Assembly: GCA_024692385.1 (NCBI GenBank)
Contig: JAILMS010000165.1
Span: forward strand, 1 to 35,649
Direction of reading: 5' to 3'
Length of the DNA: 35,649 nucleotides
Source of the DNA: Prevotella sp.
GTDB lineage: Bacteria; Bacteroidota; Bacteroidia; Bacteroidales; Bacteroidaceae
Shown: positions 1 through 6,966 of the stretch, in pieces
How the letters are laid out: every line of letters starts with the position of its first letter
Numbering within the stretch: position 1 is the stretch's first letter
Program-made: the position numbers and the translations under genes
Notes under the pieces: generated by a model
The model's input: the letters and a program-made list of their open reading frames with translations, nothing else
What the model was told of the DNA's origin: nothing
The model's database searches: none

Positions 1-213
1 GCTGTCTGGATGCAGACGCTCACCACTGGCCGTCTTACGTCCATGAAAACGCTTGGCATAAAATGATGCCTTGCCCTTTTGTAATGTTTGAGAGGAAGCC
101 TCTCCCCATCCCCCTCCAAGTAGAAGGGGTGCAATAAAGAGTATGCCAACAACAAGCACACAATAAAAACATACTGCGTGCCTGCTGTTGGCATATCTTT
201 TATTATTCTTCAT
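1..213 (-). CDS. rlpA: RlpA-family septal lytic transglycosylase-like protein (N-terminal part, runs off the left edge)
   Basis: Reading the minus strand from the ATG at 213 gives 71 codons open to the window edge. After a short basic start ([11 protein letters not shown]) comes a hydrophobic segment of about 25 residues ending near GEASSQ, a plausible signal peptide. It is followed by [20 protein letters not shown], which matches the start of the RlpA double-psi beta-barrel domain (usual form G.AS.Y...FHGR.TA.GE). RlpA proteins act in the periplasm or envelope on peptidoglycan, often at the septum. The gene lies 46 bases downstream of gdhA on the same strand. The C-terminal half, including any SPOR domain, is outside the window. 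Part of the signal peptide is encoded by a GC-rich repeat (92-131). Confidence 0.82.
   Translation of the reverse strand, partial: MKNNKRYANSRHAVCFYCVLVVGILFIAPLLLGGGWGEASSQTLQKGKASFYAKRFHGRKTASGERLHPDS
92..131 (-). repeat. GC-rich palindromic repeat, copy B, inside the rlpA signal peptide
   Basis: Read on the minus strand this stretch begins CCCCTTCTACTTGGAGGGGG and continues ATGGGGAGAGGCTT. It aligns with copy A at 224-258, which reads in the opposite direction. It encodes the [11 protein letters not shown] part of the RlpA signal peptide, so a repeat unit appears to have become coding sequence. Confidence 0.6.
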
Positions 214-223
214 TCTTCTCCAT

Positions 224-258
224 AGCCCCTCCCTCCGTGGGGAGGGGTTGGGGTGGGC
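224..258 (+). repeat. GC-rich palindromic repeat, copy A, between gdhA and rlpA
   Basis: An 8-base-pair stem, CCCCTCCC (226-233) with GGGAGGGG (240-247) around a 6-base loop, is followed by the G-rich tail TTGGGGTGGGCT. It sits just past the gdhA stop and could fold in the gdhA transcript, but no T-run follows on the minus strand, so a terminator role is not clear. It resembles copy B at 92-131 in inverted orientation. Confidence 0.6.
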
Positions 259-259
259 T

Positions 260-1597
260 CTATACTATTCCCTGCGCTAGCATGGCCTTGGCAACTTTCA
301 TAAAGCCTGCCACGTTAGCACCTTTGACATAGTTTACATAGTTACCTTCCTTGCCGTACTTCACGCACTGCTCGTGGATGCCCGACATGATCTGGTGCAG
401 ACGCTGGTCGACCTCTGCGGCACTCCATGCCATACGCATTGAGTTCTGCGTCATCTCCAGACCACTGGTAGCCACACCACCAGCGTTGACAGCCTTACCG
501 GGTGCGAACAACTGCTGGGCAGCAATGAACTTGTTGACAGCATCAGCGGTACATCCCATATTCGATACCTCAGCGACGCAGAGTGGCTTGTTGGCCAGTA
601 TCATATCGGCATCATCACCATTCAGTTCGTTCTGTGTAGCACAGGGCAGATAGATGTCGGCCTTCTGCTCCCAAGGCTTCTTGCCTGCAAAGAACTTAGA
701 GCCGGGGAATTCCTCCTCGTAAGGCTGGCAAACATCGTTGCCACTGGCGCGCAGCTCCAGCATGTATTCTATCTTCTCGTCATCCAGACCTTCTGGGTCG
801 TAGATATATCCGTCAGGACCACTAATGGTGATGACCTTGGCACCCAGTTCGGTAGCCTTCTTAGCAGCGCCCCATGCTACATTGCCGAAGCCTGACAGTG
901 CTACTGTCTTGCCCTTGATGTCGAGGCCATGCGTCTTCATCATGTGGTTGACGAAATACAGGGCGCCGTAACCTGTAGCCTCTGGGCGCAGGATGCTACC
1001 ACCCCACTCAATGCCCTTACCAGTCAGGGTGGCACCATGGAACTGACTGGTCAGCTTCTTATACATTCCAAACAGGTAGCCAATCTCGCGACCGCCTACA
1101 CCGATATCACCGGCAGGCACGTCAACATCAGGACCGATTACCTTATACAATTCACACATGAAGGCCTGGCAGAAACGCATAATCTCGGCGTCGCTCTTGC
1201 CGCGTGGTGAGAAGTCGGAACCGCCCTTGCCACCGCCCATTGGCAGTGTGGTCAGTGCATTCTTGAAGGTTTGCTCGAAACCTAAGAACTTCAGGATGCT
1301 CAGGTTTACTGATGCATGGAAGCGCAGACCGCCCTTATACGGACCGATGGCGCTGTTAAATTGCACACGATAGCCGATGTTTACTTGTACTTCGCCCTTG
1401 TCATCAACCCAGGGCACGCGGAACGTGATGATGCGCTCTGGCTCTACGATACGCTCCACAATTTTAGCCTTTTCAAACTCAGGGTGCTGGTTGTAAACGT
1501 CCTTGATGCTTTCCAACACCTCACGTACGGCCTGTAAGAATTCTACTTCACCAGGGTGCTTCTGTTCCAGACCCTGCAAAATTTTCTCTACATTCAT
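260..1597 (-). CDS. gdhA: NADP-type glutamate dehydrogenase
   Basis: This 445-residue protein is the usual length of a hexameric bacterial glutamate dehydrogenase, which interconverts 2-oxoglutarate plus ammonia and glutamate in the cytoplasm. The substrate-binding and catalytic motifs are intact: [10 protein letters not shown], then [18 protein letters not shown] around residues 117-134, and [17 protein letters not shown] Rossmann segment, [21 protein letters not shown], begins near residue 234. The start ATG at 1597 lies about 50 bases downstream of a clear Bacteroidetes promoter (1654-1684). The gene is divergent from the REC/PPDK-like gene, and its 3' end faces the rlpA start. Assimilatory use is inferred from family knowledge, since the coenzyme cannot be fixed from sequence alone. 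Confidence 0.96.
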   Translation of the reverse strand: MNVEKILQGLEQKHPGEVEFLQAVREVLESIKDVYNQHPEFEKAKIVERIVEPERIITFRVPWVDDKGEVQVNIGYRVQFNSAIGPYKGGLRFHASVNLSILKFLGFEQTFKNALTTLPMGGGKGGSDFSPRGKSDAEIMRFCQAFMCELYKVIGPDVDVPAGDIGVGGREIGYLFGMYKKLTSQFHGATLTGKGIEWGGSILRPEATGYGALYFVNHMMKTHGLDIKGKTVALSGFGNVAWGAAKKATELGAKVITISGPDGYIYDPEGLDDEKIEYMLELRASGNDVCQPYEEEFPGSKFFAGKKPWEQKADIYLPCATQNELNGDDADMILANKPLCVAEVSNMGCTADAVNKFIAAQQLFAPGKAVNAGGVATSGLEMTQNSMRMAWSAAEVDQRLHQIMSGIHEQCVKYGKEGNYVNYVKGANVAGFMKVAKAMLAQGIV

Positions 1598-1653
1598 AGT
1601 ATTATCGATTTAAAAAAGTTTGTTTTAAGTTGCATTATGTCACTTAGACAACG

Positions 1654-1684
1654 CAAAAATAGGGATTATCTTTGACATAACAAA
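1654..1684 (-). promoter_or_regulatory. Promoter of gdhA
   Basis: On the minus strand TTTG (1684-1681) is followed by exactly 19 bases and then TATTTTTG (1661-1654), matching the Bacteroidetes consensus TTTG-N19-TAnnTTTG. Transcription would begin near 1647 and give a leader of about 50 bases before the gdhA ATG. Confidence 0.75.
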
Positions 1685-1735
1685 GGAAAAATGGGAATAT
1701 TTTTCATAAAAGGTTACATTTTATTAAAAAAGTTG

Positions 1736-1743
1736 TATCTTTG
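1736..1743 (+). promoter_or_regulatory. -7 box of the REC/PPDK-like operon
   Basis: TATCTTTG matches the TAnnTTTG -7 element and lies 17 bases before the ATG at 1761. No good TTTG is present 19-21 bases upstream, so the -33 element is weak or degenerate. Confidence 0.55.
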
Positions 1744-1760
1744 TAGCACCAAAAACAGTA

Positions 1761-4700
1761 ATGATGAGTGATACCACCACAAATATCCCGCAGGAGTTTA
1801 ATAACTTCTTCTTGAAAGACGTTTCGTTCGTCAACCTGATGACGCGTCGTATCTTCAATGTGCTGATCGTGGCCAATCCCTACGATGCTTTCATGTTGGA
1901 AGACGACGGTCGTGTGGATGAGAAAATATTTGATGAGTATATGGAGCTGGGTATGCGTTATCCGCCCACGTTCACGCAGGTGTCAACTACTGAGGAGGCC
2001 AGCAACGTATTGGAGACTACCGATATCGACCTGGTTATCTGTATGCCTGGTAATGCGGACAACGACGCCTTTGCCGTGGCCCGCGATGTCAAGCAGATGG
2101 CTCCACAGATTCCCTGCGTGGTGCTTACTCCCTTCTCGCATGGTATCACCAAGCGCATTGAGAATGAGGATATGTCAGCCTTCGACTATGTGTTCTGCTG
2201 GTTGGGTAATACCAACCTCATCCTGTCTATTATCAAGTTGATTGAGGACAAGATGAACATCGAGCACGACATCAATGAGGCTGGCGTACAGATGATATTG
2301 CTGGTAGAGGATAATATCCGCTTCTACTCCAGTGTATTGCCTAACCTTTATAATTATATTCTTGCCCAGTCGAAGAACTTCTCTACTGAGGCGCTCAACC
2401 CGCATGCTGCCGCTCAGCGTAAGCGTGGACGCCCCAAGGTGGTGCTTGCCACCAACTATGAGGAGGCCATGGAGTGGTATGACCGCTATCACGACAATGT
2501 GCTAGGTGTTATCAGCGATACGCGCTTCCCACTGAAGAATATTCCTGGTCGTCTGAGCCATGTTGAGGAGGGCGACGCAGAGGCAGGCCTCAAGCTGTTG
2601 CGTGAAATACGCCAACGCGACGAGTATGTGCCCCTGATTCTGGAGAGTTCGGAAGTGGAGAATCGCGACAAGGCAGGGGCAGAAGGTTTCGACTTCCTCG
2701 ACAAGAACTCCAAGAAGTTCAATGTCGACTTGCGCCACCTGATAGAGGAACACATGGGTTTTGGCGACTTCATCTTCCGTGACCCAAAGACGCATGAGGA
2801 GATCTTCCGCATCAAGTCGCTGAAGGAGTTGCAAGATAATATCTTCAAGATTCCTGCCGAGTCGTTCCAATATCATGTATCGCGCAACCACATGAGCCGC
2901 TGGCTCTGTGCCCGTGCCATCTTTCCCGTCAGTCAGTTCCTGAAGACGGTGACATGGCATAAGCTGCAAGATCTTGATGCCCATCGTCAGATTATCTTCG
3001 ATGCCATTGTGCAGTATCGTCGCATGAAGAATATCGGTGTTGTTGCTGTCTTCGACCGCTTGAAGTTCGACCGCTTTGCCCACTTCGCCCGTATTGGTGA
3101 TGGTTCACTGGGTGGCAAGGGCCGTGGTCTGGCATTCCTCGACAATATCATTAAGCGCCATCCAGAGCTGAACCAGTTGGAGAATGCCTCCGTACAGATT
3201 CCAAAGACGGTGGTGCTCTGTACCGACTTCTTCGACCAGTTCATGGACGAGAACAACCTCTGGACCATAGCGCTCAGTGATGCTCCTGACGAGGAAATCC
3301 TGCAGCACTTTATGCGTGCCCAGTTGCCCGATGCACTGATTGCTGACTTCTTTACCTTCTTTGAGGCTATCAACTCACCTATTGCCGTGCGCTCGTCATC
3401 CTTGCTGGAAGATTCCCACTACCAGCCCTTCGCCGGCATCTATAGCACCTATATGGTGCCTTATCTGGAGGATAAGTACGAGATGCTGCGTATGGTGGCA
3501 TGTGCCATCAAGGGCGTCTATGCCTCTGTATATTATAAGGATTCTAAGGCCTATATGACAGCCACGTCGAATGTTATCGACCAGGAGAAAATGGCTGTTA
3601 TCCTGCAGGAGGTAGTCGGCCAACAGCACGACACCCGCTTCTATCCCACGTTCAGTGGTGTGCTGCGCTCACTGAACTACTATCCCATTGGCGACGAGCT
3701 GGCAGAAGAGGGTATCGCCTCGCTGGCCTTAGGTCTGGGTAAATATATCGTTGATGGCGGACAGACGCTGCGTGTCAGCCCCTATCATCCCAAACAGGTG
3801 TTGCAGACTTCTGAGATGGAGACCGCACTGCGCGAGACGCAGACACGCTTCTATGCGCTGGATGTGTCGCATGTGGGCGATGACTTCAAGGTTGATGATG
3901 GTTTCAATATCCTCAACCTGCGCGTCAAGGAGGCCGACAAGGACGGTTCACTGCATGGCATTGCCTCCACCTACGACCCTGTCGACCAGATAATTCGTGA
4001 TGGTATCTACGAGGGCGGTCGTAAGGTCATATCGTTCAGTGGTGTGTTGCAACACGGTGTCTTCCCATTGCCCGAAATCCTGCAACTGGCACAGAAGTTG
4101 GGTGCCGAAGAGATGCGCCGTCCTGTTGAGATAGAGTTTGCCTGCAACCTGTATCCATCATCACCTAACACCCAAAACCCATCACCCCACGGCGACTTCT
4201 ATCTGCTGCAGATACGTCCTATCGTCGACTCTAAGCAGGTGCTCGACGAAGACCTTGCCGCCATTCCCGACGAACAGTGCCTGTTGCGCTCTCACAACTC
4301 GCTGGGTCATGGCATCTCTGAGGATGTCTTCGATGTGGTCTATGTCAAGACTGACGACGACTTCACTGCCGTCAATAATCCGCGAATTGCCGATGAAATC
4401 GAGCAGATTAACCGCAAATTCCTCAATGAGGATAAGAACTATATACTGATAGGTCCAGGTCGTTGGGGCTCCAGCGACTACTGGCTGGGCATTCCCGTCA
4501 AGTGGCCCCATATCTCGGCAGCCCGCGTCATCGTTGAGGCTGGTCTGAAGAACTACCATGTAGATCCCTCGCAGGGTACTCACTTCTTCCAAAACCTCAC
4601 ATCCTTTGGAGTGGGCTACTTCACCATCAACACCTTTACAGGCGATGGGGTGCTACAGAAGGAGTTGCTCGACCAGATGCCTGCTGTCGAAGAGACGCAG

Positions 4701-4787
4701 TTTGTGCGCCACGTGCGCTTTGATCGTCCGCTGAAAATCATGATGGATGGCAAGAAGCAGCATGGTGTGGTGCTGCTGCCAGAGTAA
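1761..4787 (+). CDS. Two receiver-like domains fused to a PEP-synthase/PPDK ATP-binding-like domain
   Basis: This 1008-residue cytoplasmic protein belongs to a Bacteroidetes family usually annotated as PEP/pyruvate-binding domain protein. Residues 30-165 look like a receiver domain, but the phosphate-accepting Asp is not visible (LVICMPG). Residues 175-335 look like a second receiver with a plausible active site: E183-D184, D253 in ISDTRFP, S296/S297 and K315. From about residue 445 the PPDK N-terminal signature appears: GSLGGKGRGLAFLDNI, IPKTVVL, then IAVRSSSLLEDS at 541-552 and PFAGIYSTY. The C-terminal region has LLQIRPIVDS and IGPGRWGSSDYWLG. No phosphohistidine swivel domain or PEP-binding barrel is evident, so it should not be a normal PEP synthase. 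A heptad-repeat segment encodes about 12 residues near residue 800. It appears to lead an operon with the next two genes. The substrate is unknown. Confidence 0.85.
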   Translation: MMSDTTTNIPQEFNNFFLKDVSFVNLMTRRIFNVLIVANPYDAFMLEDDGRVDEKIFDEYMELGMRYPPTFTQVSTTEEASNVLETTDIDLVICMPGNADNDAFAVARDVKQMAPQIPCVVLTPFSHGITKRIENEDMSAFDYVFCWLGNTNLILSIIKLIEDKMNIEHDINEAGVQMILLVEDNIRFYSSVLPNLYNYILAQSKNFSTEALNPHAAAQRKRGRPKVVLATNYEEAMEWYDRYHDNVLGVISDTRFPLKNIPGRLSHVEEGDAEAGLKLLREIRQRDEYVPLILESSEVENRDKAGAEGFDFLDKNSKKFNVDLRHLIEEHMGFGDFIFRDPKTHEEIFRIKSLKELQDNIFKIPAESFQYHVSRNHMSRWLCARAIFPVSQFLKTVTWHKLQDLDAHRQIIFDAIVQYRRMKNIGVVAVFDRLKFDRFAHFARIGDGSLGGKGRGLAFLDNIIKRHPELNQLENASVQIPKTVVLCTDFFDQFMDENNLWTIALSDAPDEEILQHFMRAQLPDALIADFFTFFEAINSPIAVRSSSLLEDSHYQPFAGIYSTYMVPYLEDKYEMLRMVACAIKGVYASVYYKDSKAYMTATSNVIDQEKMAVILQEVVGQQHDTRFYPTFSGVLRSLNYYPIGDELAEEGIASLALGLGKYIVDGGQTLRVSPYHPKQVLQTSEMETALRETQTRFYALDVSHVGDDFKVDDGFNILNLRVKEADKDGSLHGIASTYDPVDQIIRDGIYEGGRKVISFSGVLQHGVFPLPEILQLAQKLGAEEMRRPVEIEFACNLYPSSPNTQNPSPHGDFYLLQIRPIVDSKQVLDEDLAAIPDEQCLLRSHNSLGHGISEDVFDVVYVKTDDDFTAVNNPRIADEIEQINRKFLNEDKNYILIGPGRWGSSDYWLGIPVKWPHISAARVIVEAGLKNYHVDPSQGTHFFQNLTSFGVGYFTINTFTGDGVLQKELLDQMPAVEETQFVRHVRFDRPLKIMMDGKKQHGVVLLPE
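4152..4186 (+). repeat. In-frame heptad repeat array inside the PPDK-like gene
   Basis: Five 7-base units in register: TATCCAT, CATCACC, TAACACC, CAAAACC, CATCACC. They encode a Pro/Ser/Asn-rich stretch (YPSSPNTQNPSPH) between the IEFACNL strand and the GDFYLLQIRP strand, as expected of an inserted loop. Thirty-five bases plus the flanks keep the frame open. Confidence 0.65.
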
Positions 4788-4806
4788 TTAAGAATTAAGA
4801 GTTAAG
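4786..4806 (+). repeat. A/T-rich heptad array after the PPDK-like gene
   Basis: Three 7-base units: AATTAAG, AATTAAG, AGTTAAG. The array starts within the TAA stop codon and fills the short gap before the GTG start at 4811. The unit type matches the longer array at 11991-12039. Confidence 0.65.
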
Positions 4807-4810
4807 AAAC

Positions 4811-5338
4811 GTGCCTTCTCTACCTCGCTTGCTCGTCTGGCTGAGCCGCATTCATCATTGTCGGGGCTTCGGCATACAGTCGCCTACCGACTATGCGTTC
4901 GTCCGCTATGTGGTGAACGAACACTGGCCTTACTATGCCTACGACGAGTTGCGAGAAGACTGCTGGTTGCGCGAGAAACTGGGACGCTTCTATCTGCGAC
5001 TGGCCAACTGGCGTCAGCCCTCCTGTATTCTCTCCGACGACTACCAGCAGTGGTTCCATGCTGGCTGCAGAAAGGCAGAACTATCACCCATCATCCATCA
5101 TCCATCACCCATCGAGCTTGCTCGAATCCCCATCGACCAGTGGGATAGCTTTGAGCCCCTCATGGCTCATTGCGACCAGCAGACTGTATTGGTGATAGAA
5201 GATATCTGGCGCCAGCCACAGCGATGGCAACAGATAGCCTGCGACCCACGCACAGGCACCACCTTCGACCTCTACTACTGTGGTGTCGTTTTATTCGACA
5301 CCCAGCGCTATAAGCATAACTATACAATTAACTTCTAA
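4811..5338 (+). CDS. Small Rossmann/methyltransferase-like protein of Bacteroidales, GTG start
   Basis: This 175-residue protein starts with GTG at 4811; no ATG fits before the conserved N-terminal motif RIHHCRGFGIQSPTDYAFVR. The C-terminal end, FDLYYCGVVLFDTQRYKHNY, is also a family feature as I recall it. Members resemble truncated SAM-dependent methyltransferases; here VLVIEDIWR could be the strand equivalent to the methyltransferase motif near the acidic loop. I do not see a glycine-rich SAM motif, so activity is doubtful. A heptad array at 5082-5116 and a short palindrome encode PIIHHPSPIELARIP in its middle. It lies between the PPDK-like gene (24 bases upstream) and the adenosyltransferase (6 bases downstream), apparently in one operon. 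The function is unknown. Confidence 0.65.
   Translation: MPSLPRLLVWLSRIHHCRGFGIQSPTDYAFVRYVVNEHWPYYAYDELREDCWLREKLGRFYLRLANWRQPSCILSDDYQQWFHAGCRKAELSPIIHHPSPIELARIPIDQWDSFEPLMAHCDQQTVLVIEDIWRQPQRWQQIACDPRTGTTFDLYYCGVVLFDTQRYKHNYTINF
5082..5125 (+). repeat. In-frame heptad array plus palindrome inside the 4811-5338 gene
   Basis: Five 7-base units in register (TATCACC, CATCATC, CATCATC, CATCACC, CATCGAG) are followed by the palindrome TCGAGC-TT-GCTCGA (5112-5125). The 12 bases AGCTTGCTCGAA at 5115-5126 recur exactly at 9810-9821 in an intergenic region. This suggests a dispersed element captured in coding sequence. Confidence 0.65.
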
Positions 5339-5344
5339 CCGACT

Positions 5345-5908
5345 ATGAATATTACAAAAGTTTATACCCGCAAGGGTGACCAAGGACAGACCTCACTGGT
5401 AGGTGGTCAGCGCGTGTCGAAGGCCAGTATCCGTCTTGAGGCCTATGGTACCGTCGACGAGCTTAATTCCCATTTGGGCATTCTTGTCGCCATGCTGCCT
5501 GAGAGTCATGAGAAAACTCTCGTAGAGCGCATCCAGAACAGCCTATTCAACGTTTGCACTAATCTGGCTACCGACCAAGACCAGAACGAGCTGCCCGCCT
5601 CGGCCCATCTGCCTGAGGGCGCCGTCAAGGAACTGGAAGAGGAAGTCGATAGCATTATGCGTGAGTTGCCTGAGTGTCAGGGATTCATCCTTCCCGGTGG
5701 TACGCAGGCTGCTGCTCAGGCCCATGTCTGCCGCACAGTCTGCCGTCGTGCTGAGCGCCGCATCGTAGCCCTCGCTGAGGGTGCCACTATCAGTTCTGAA
5801 GTGCAGCAATACGTCAACCGCCTGAGTGATTATCTCTTTGTTTTGGCCAAAAAGTTGAATTTTATTGCAGGCAAGAGCGAAAAAAAATGGCAGAATGCTT
5901 GTAAATAA
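5345..5908 (+). CDS. PduO-type ATP:cob(I)alamin adenosyltransferase
   Basis: This 187-residue protein is the normal size for the PduO/MMAB family, which transfers the adenosyl group of ATP to cob(I)alamin to make adenosylcobalamin. The N-terminal ATP-binding motif TRKGDQGQTSLVGGQRVSK is at residues 8-26, followed by EAYGTVDELNSHLG. The helix VCRTVCRRAERR near residues 128-139 carries the conserved arginines of the active site. The gene begins 6 bases after the methyltransferase-like gene and is probably cotranscribed with it. In Prevotella-type organisms adenosylcobalamin serves methylmalonyl-CoA mutase, among other enzymes; that link is inference. Its 3' end overlaps the promoter of the next gene. 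Confidence 0.93.
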   Translation: MNITKVYTRKGDQGQTSLVGGQRVSKASIRLEAYGTVDELNSHLGILVAMLPESHEKTLVERIQNSLFNVCTNLATDQDQNELPASAHLPEGAVKELEEEVDSIMRELPECQGFILPGGTQAAAQAHVCRTVCRRAERRIVALAEGATISSEVQQYVNRLSDYLFVLAKKLNFIAGKSEKKWQNACK

Positions 5909-5928
5909 GAAAAAATATATTACTTTTG
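5898..5928 (+). promoter_or_regulatory. Promoter of the DUF2795-like gene
   Basis: CTTG (5898-5901), exactly 19 bases, then TACTTTTG (5921-5928) fits the Bacteroidetes promoter with a one-base mismatch in the -33 box. It lies across the end of the adenosyltransferase gene. Predicted start near 5935, giving a leader of about 58 bases. Confidence 0.6.
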
Positions 5929-5993
5929 CGGGCAAATTAGAGAATAAGAACCGAAAACAATAAAAAGTTAATCATTAAATTGTATTTATTAAT

Positions 5994-6215
5994 ATGTACT
6001 GGACACTAGAACTAGCGTCAAAACTGGAAGACGCTCCCTGGCCCGCAACCAAGGATGAACTGATAGACTATGCCATTCGATCAGGTGCTCCTCTCGAAGT
6101 ACTGGAGAACCTGCAGGAGATAGAAGATGAGGGCGACGTTTACGAGAGCATCGAAGAGATCTGGCCCGACTATCCTACCAAGGAAGATTTCCTGTTCAAC
6201 GAGGATGAGTATTGA
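5994..6215 (+). CDS. DUF2795-like small acidic protein
   Basis: This 73-residue acidic protein begins MYWTLELASKLEDAPWPATK and continues with DELIDYAIRSGAPLEVLENL, the helical pattern of DUF2795-type proteins, where a short domain predicts that residues lead into a helix-turn-helix-like fold. The C-terminal tail is rich in Asp, Glu and aromatic residues (IEEIWPDYPTKEDFLFNEDEY without long repeats). It is common and highly expressed in Bacteroidales, but its role is not known to me. It has its own promoter (5898-5928) and a strong terminator (6256-6299), so it is a one-gene transcription unit. Confidence 0.85.
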   Translation: MYWTLELASKLEDAPWPATKDELIDYAIRSGAPLEVLENLQEIEDEGDVYESIEEIWPDYPTKEDFLFNEDEY

Positions 6216-6255
6216 TCATTTAATTCGGCTTAGAAAAGCGTAACTAATTGAAAAT

Positions 6256-6299
6256 AAGCAGCATGGATAAATCACCAAGATTTTCCATGTTGCTTTTTT
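6256..6299 (+). terminator. Intrinsic terminator after the DUF2795-like gene
   Basis: A 12-base-pair stem, AAGCAGCATGGA (6256-6267) with TCCATGTTGCTT (6284-6295), has one G-T pair and a 16-base loop. It is followed by a T run to 6299. Confidence 0.85.
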
Positions 6300-6503
6300 C
6301 GGTTATTTAAGTTCAAATATGGACATGCGATAGAAATCAGGGCATTTTGGGGGATTTGTCATGAAAATGTACCTGTATCGCAACAAATATGCAAAAATAT
6401 ACAAAAAAGTTTGGGTGAAATATGTTGTATATTTGCGATATTAATGTCATAAAAGTGACATTTAGCGTCAGGGAAAAGGATAAGAACTTTAATTATTAGG
6501 CCT
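6300..6503. other. A/T-rich gap with one possible -7 box
   Basis: About 200 bases without a credible gene. TATATTTG at 6428-6435 fits a Bacteroidetes -7 box on the plus strand, and TTTG occurs at 6410-6413, but the 14-base spacing is too short for the usual promoter. It could still drive the split gene at 6504. Nothing else was recognised here. Confidence 0.4.
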
Positions 6504-6952
6504 ATGAAAAAGAAAAGTATTATTATCTTGTGTTCGGTGGCAGCAATATTCGCCCTAGGGTTAATCACCTCTTATTTTGTTGATTGGCCTGTAGATCACA
6601 ACGAGGCGGATGGCGATATCGGCAAAGCTGCGAGTTGGCCAAGAGTATGAAGCTTCCCAGCCAGATTGGAAACGCAATTCGGCCAAAGGCTCTCGAAAAT
6701 GAGATCAGCATGCTTTGCAATGCTCAGAAGGAAATTCTTGCACACCGTAAGATTGACTCTCATAATGCTCAGAAGGAAGTTCTTACTGGTCGCGGTCCCA
6801 AGATTGATCCCCATAATTCCCAGAAGGAGGTTCTTGCTCACCGTAAGATCGATTCATATAATGCATTGATGATTGGCAACGTCATCAGTCAGACAGCTGC
6901 AGCAAGCAATAGTGTAATGCTGAACAAAAAAGGCCCAAAAATTGAACCATAA
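6504..6952 (+). pseudogene. Split secreted/anchored small protein gene with internal repeats
   Basis: Frame 1 starts at ATG 6504 and gives 48 residues: a signal anchor (MKKKSIIILCSVAAIFALGL) followed by YFVDWPVDHNEADGDIGKAA, then a stop at 6648-6650. A second frame opens at ATG 6647, overlapping that stop as ATGA, and runs 101 residues to 6952. The second part contains the repeated peptide NAQKEVLAHRKIDS and similar units. I believe longer Bacteroidales proteins begin with the same anchor plus FVDWPVD and GDIGKA motifs, so a frameshift or deletion relic is the best reading. Two translationally coupled short proteins remain possible because of the ATGA overlap. A possible -7 box lies at 6428. 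Confidence 0.5.
6719..6859 (+). repeat. Three coding repeats of 45, 51 and 45 bases
   Basis: Units begin at 6719, 6764 and 6815 with AATGCTCAGAAGGAA or close variants and encode N(A/S)QKE(I/V)L followed by AHRKIDSH, TGRGPKIDPH or AHRKIDSY. The middle unit carries two extra codons (GP). The partial motif GPKIEP recurs at the protein end. Confidence 0.8.
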
Positions 6953-6966
6953 TTATTGCGGTGTAT

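Noticed and set aside
2502..3083. Minus-strand open frame of 193 residues over the REC/PPDK-like gene
   Set aside because: Antisense shadow; the plus-strand protein is well conserved across the stretch.
6719..6859. Possible CRISPR-like repeats
   Set aside because: Units are contiguous, of 45-51 bases, without unique spacers, and translate as peptide repeats.
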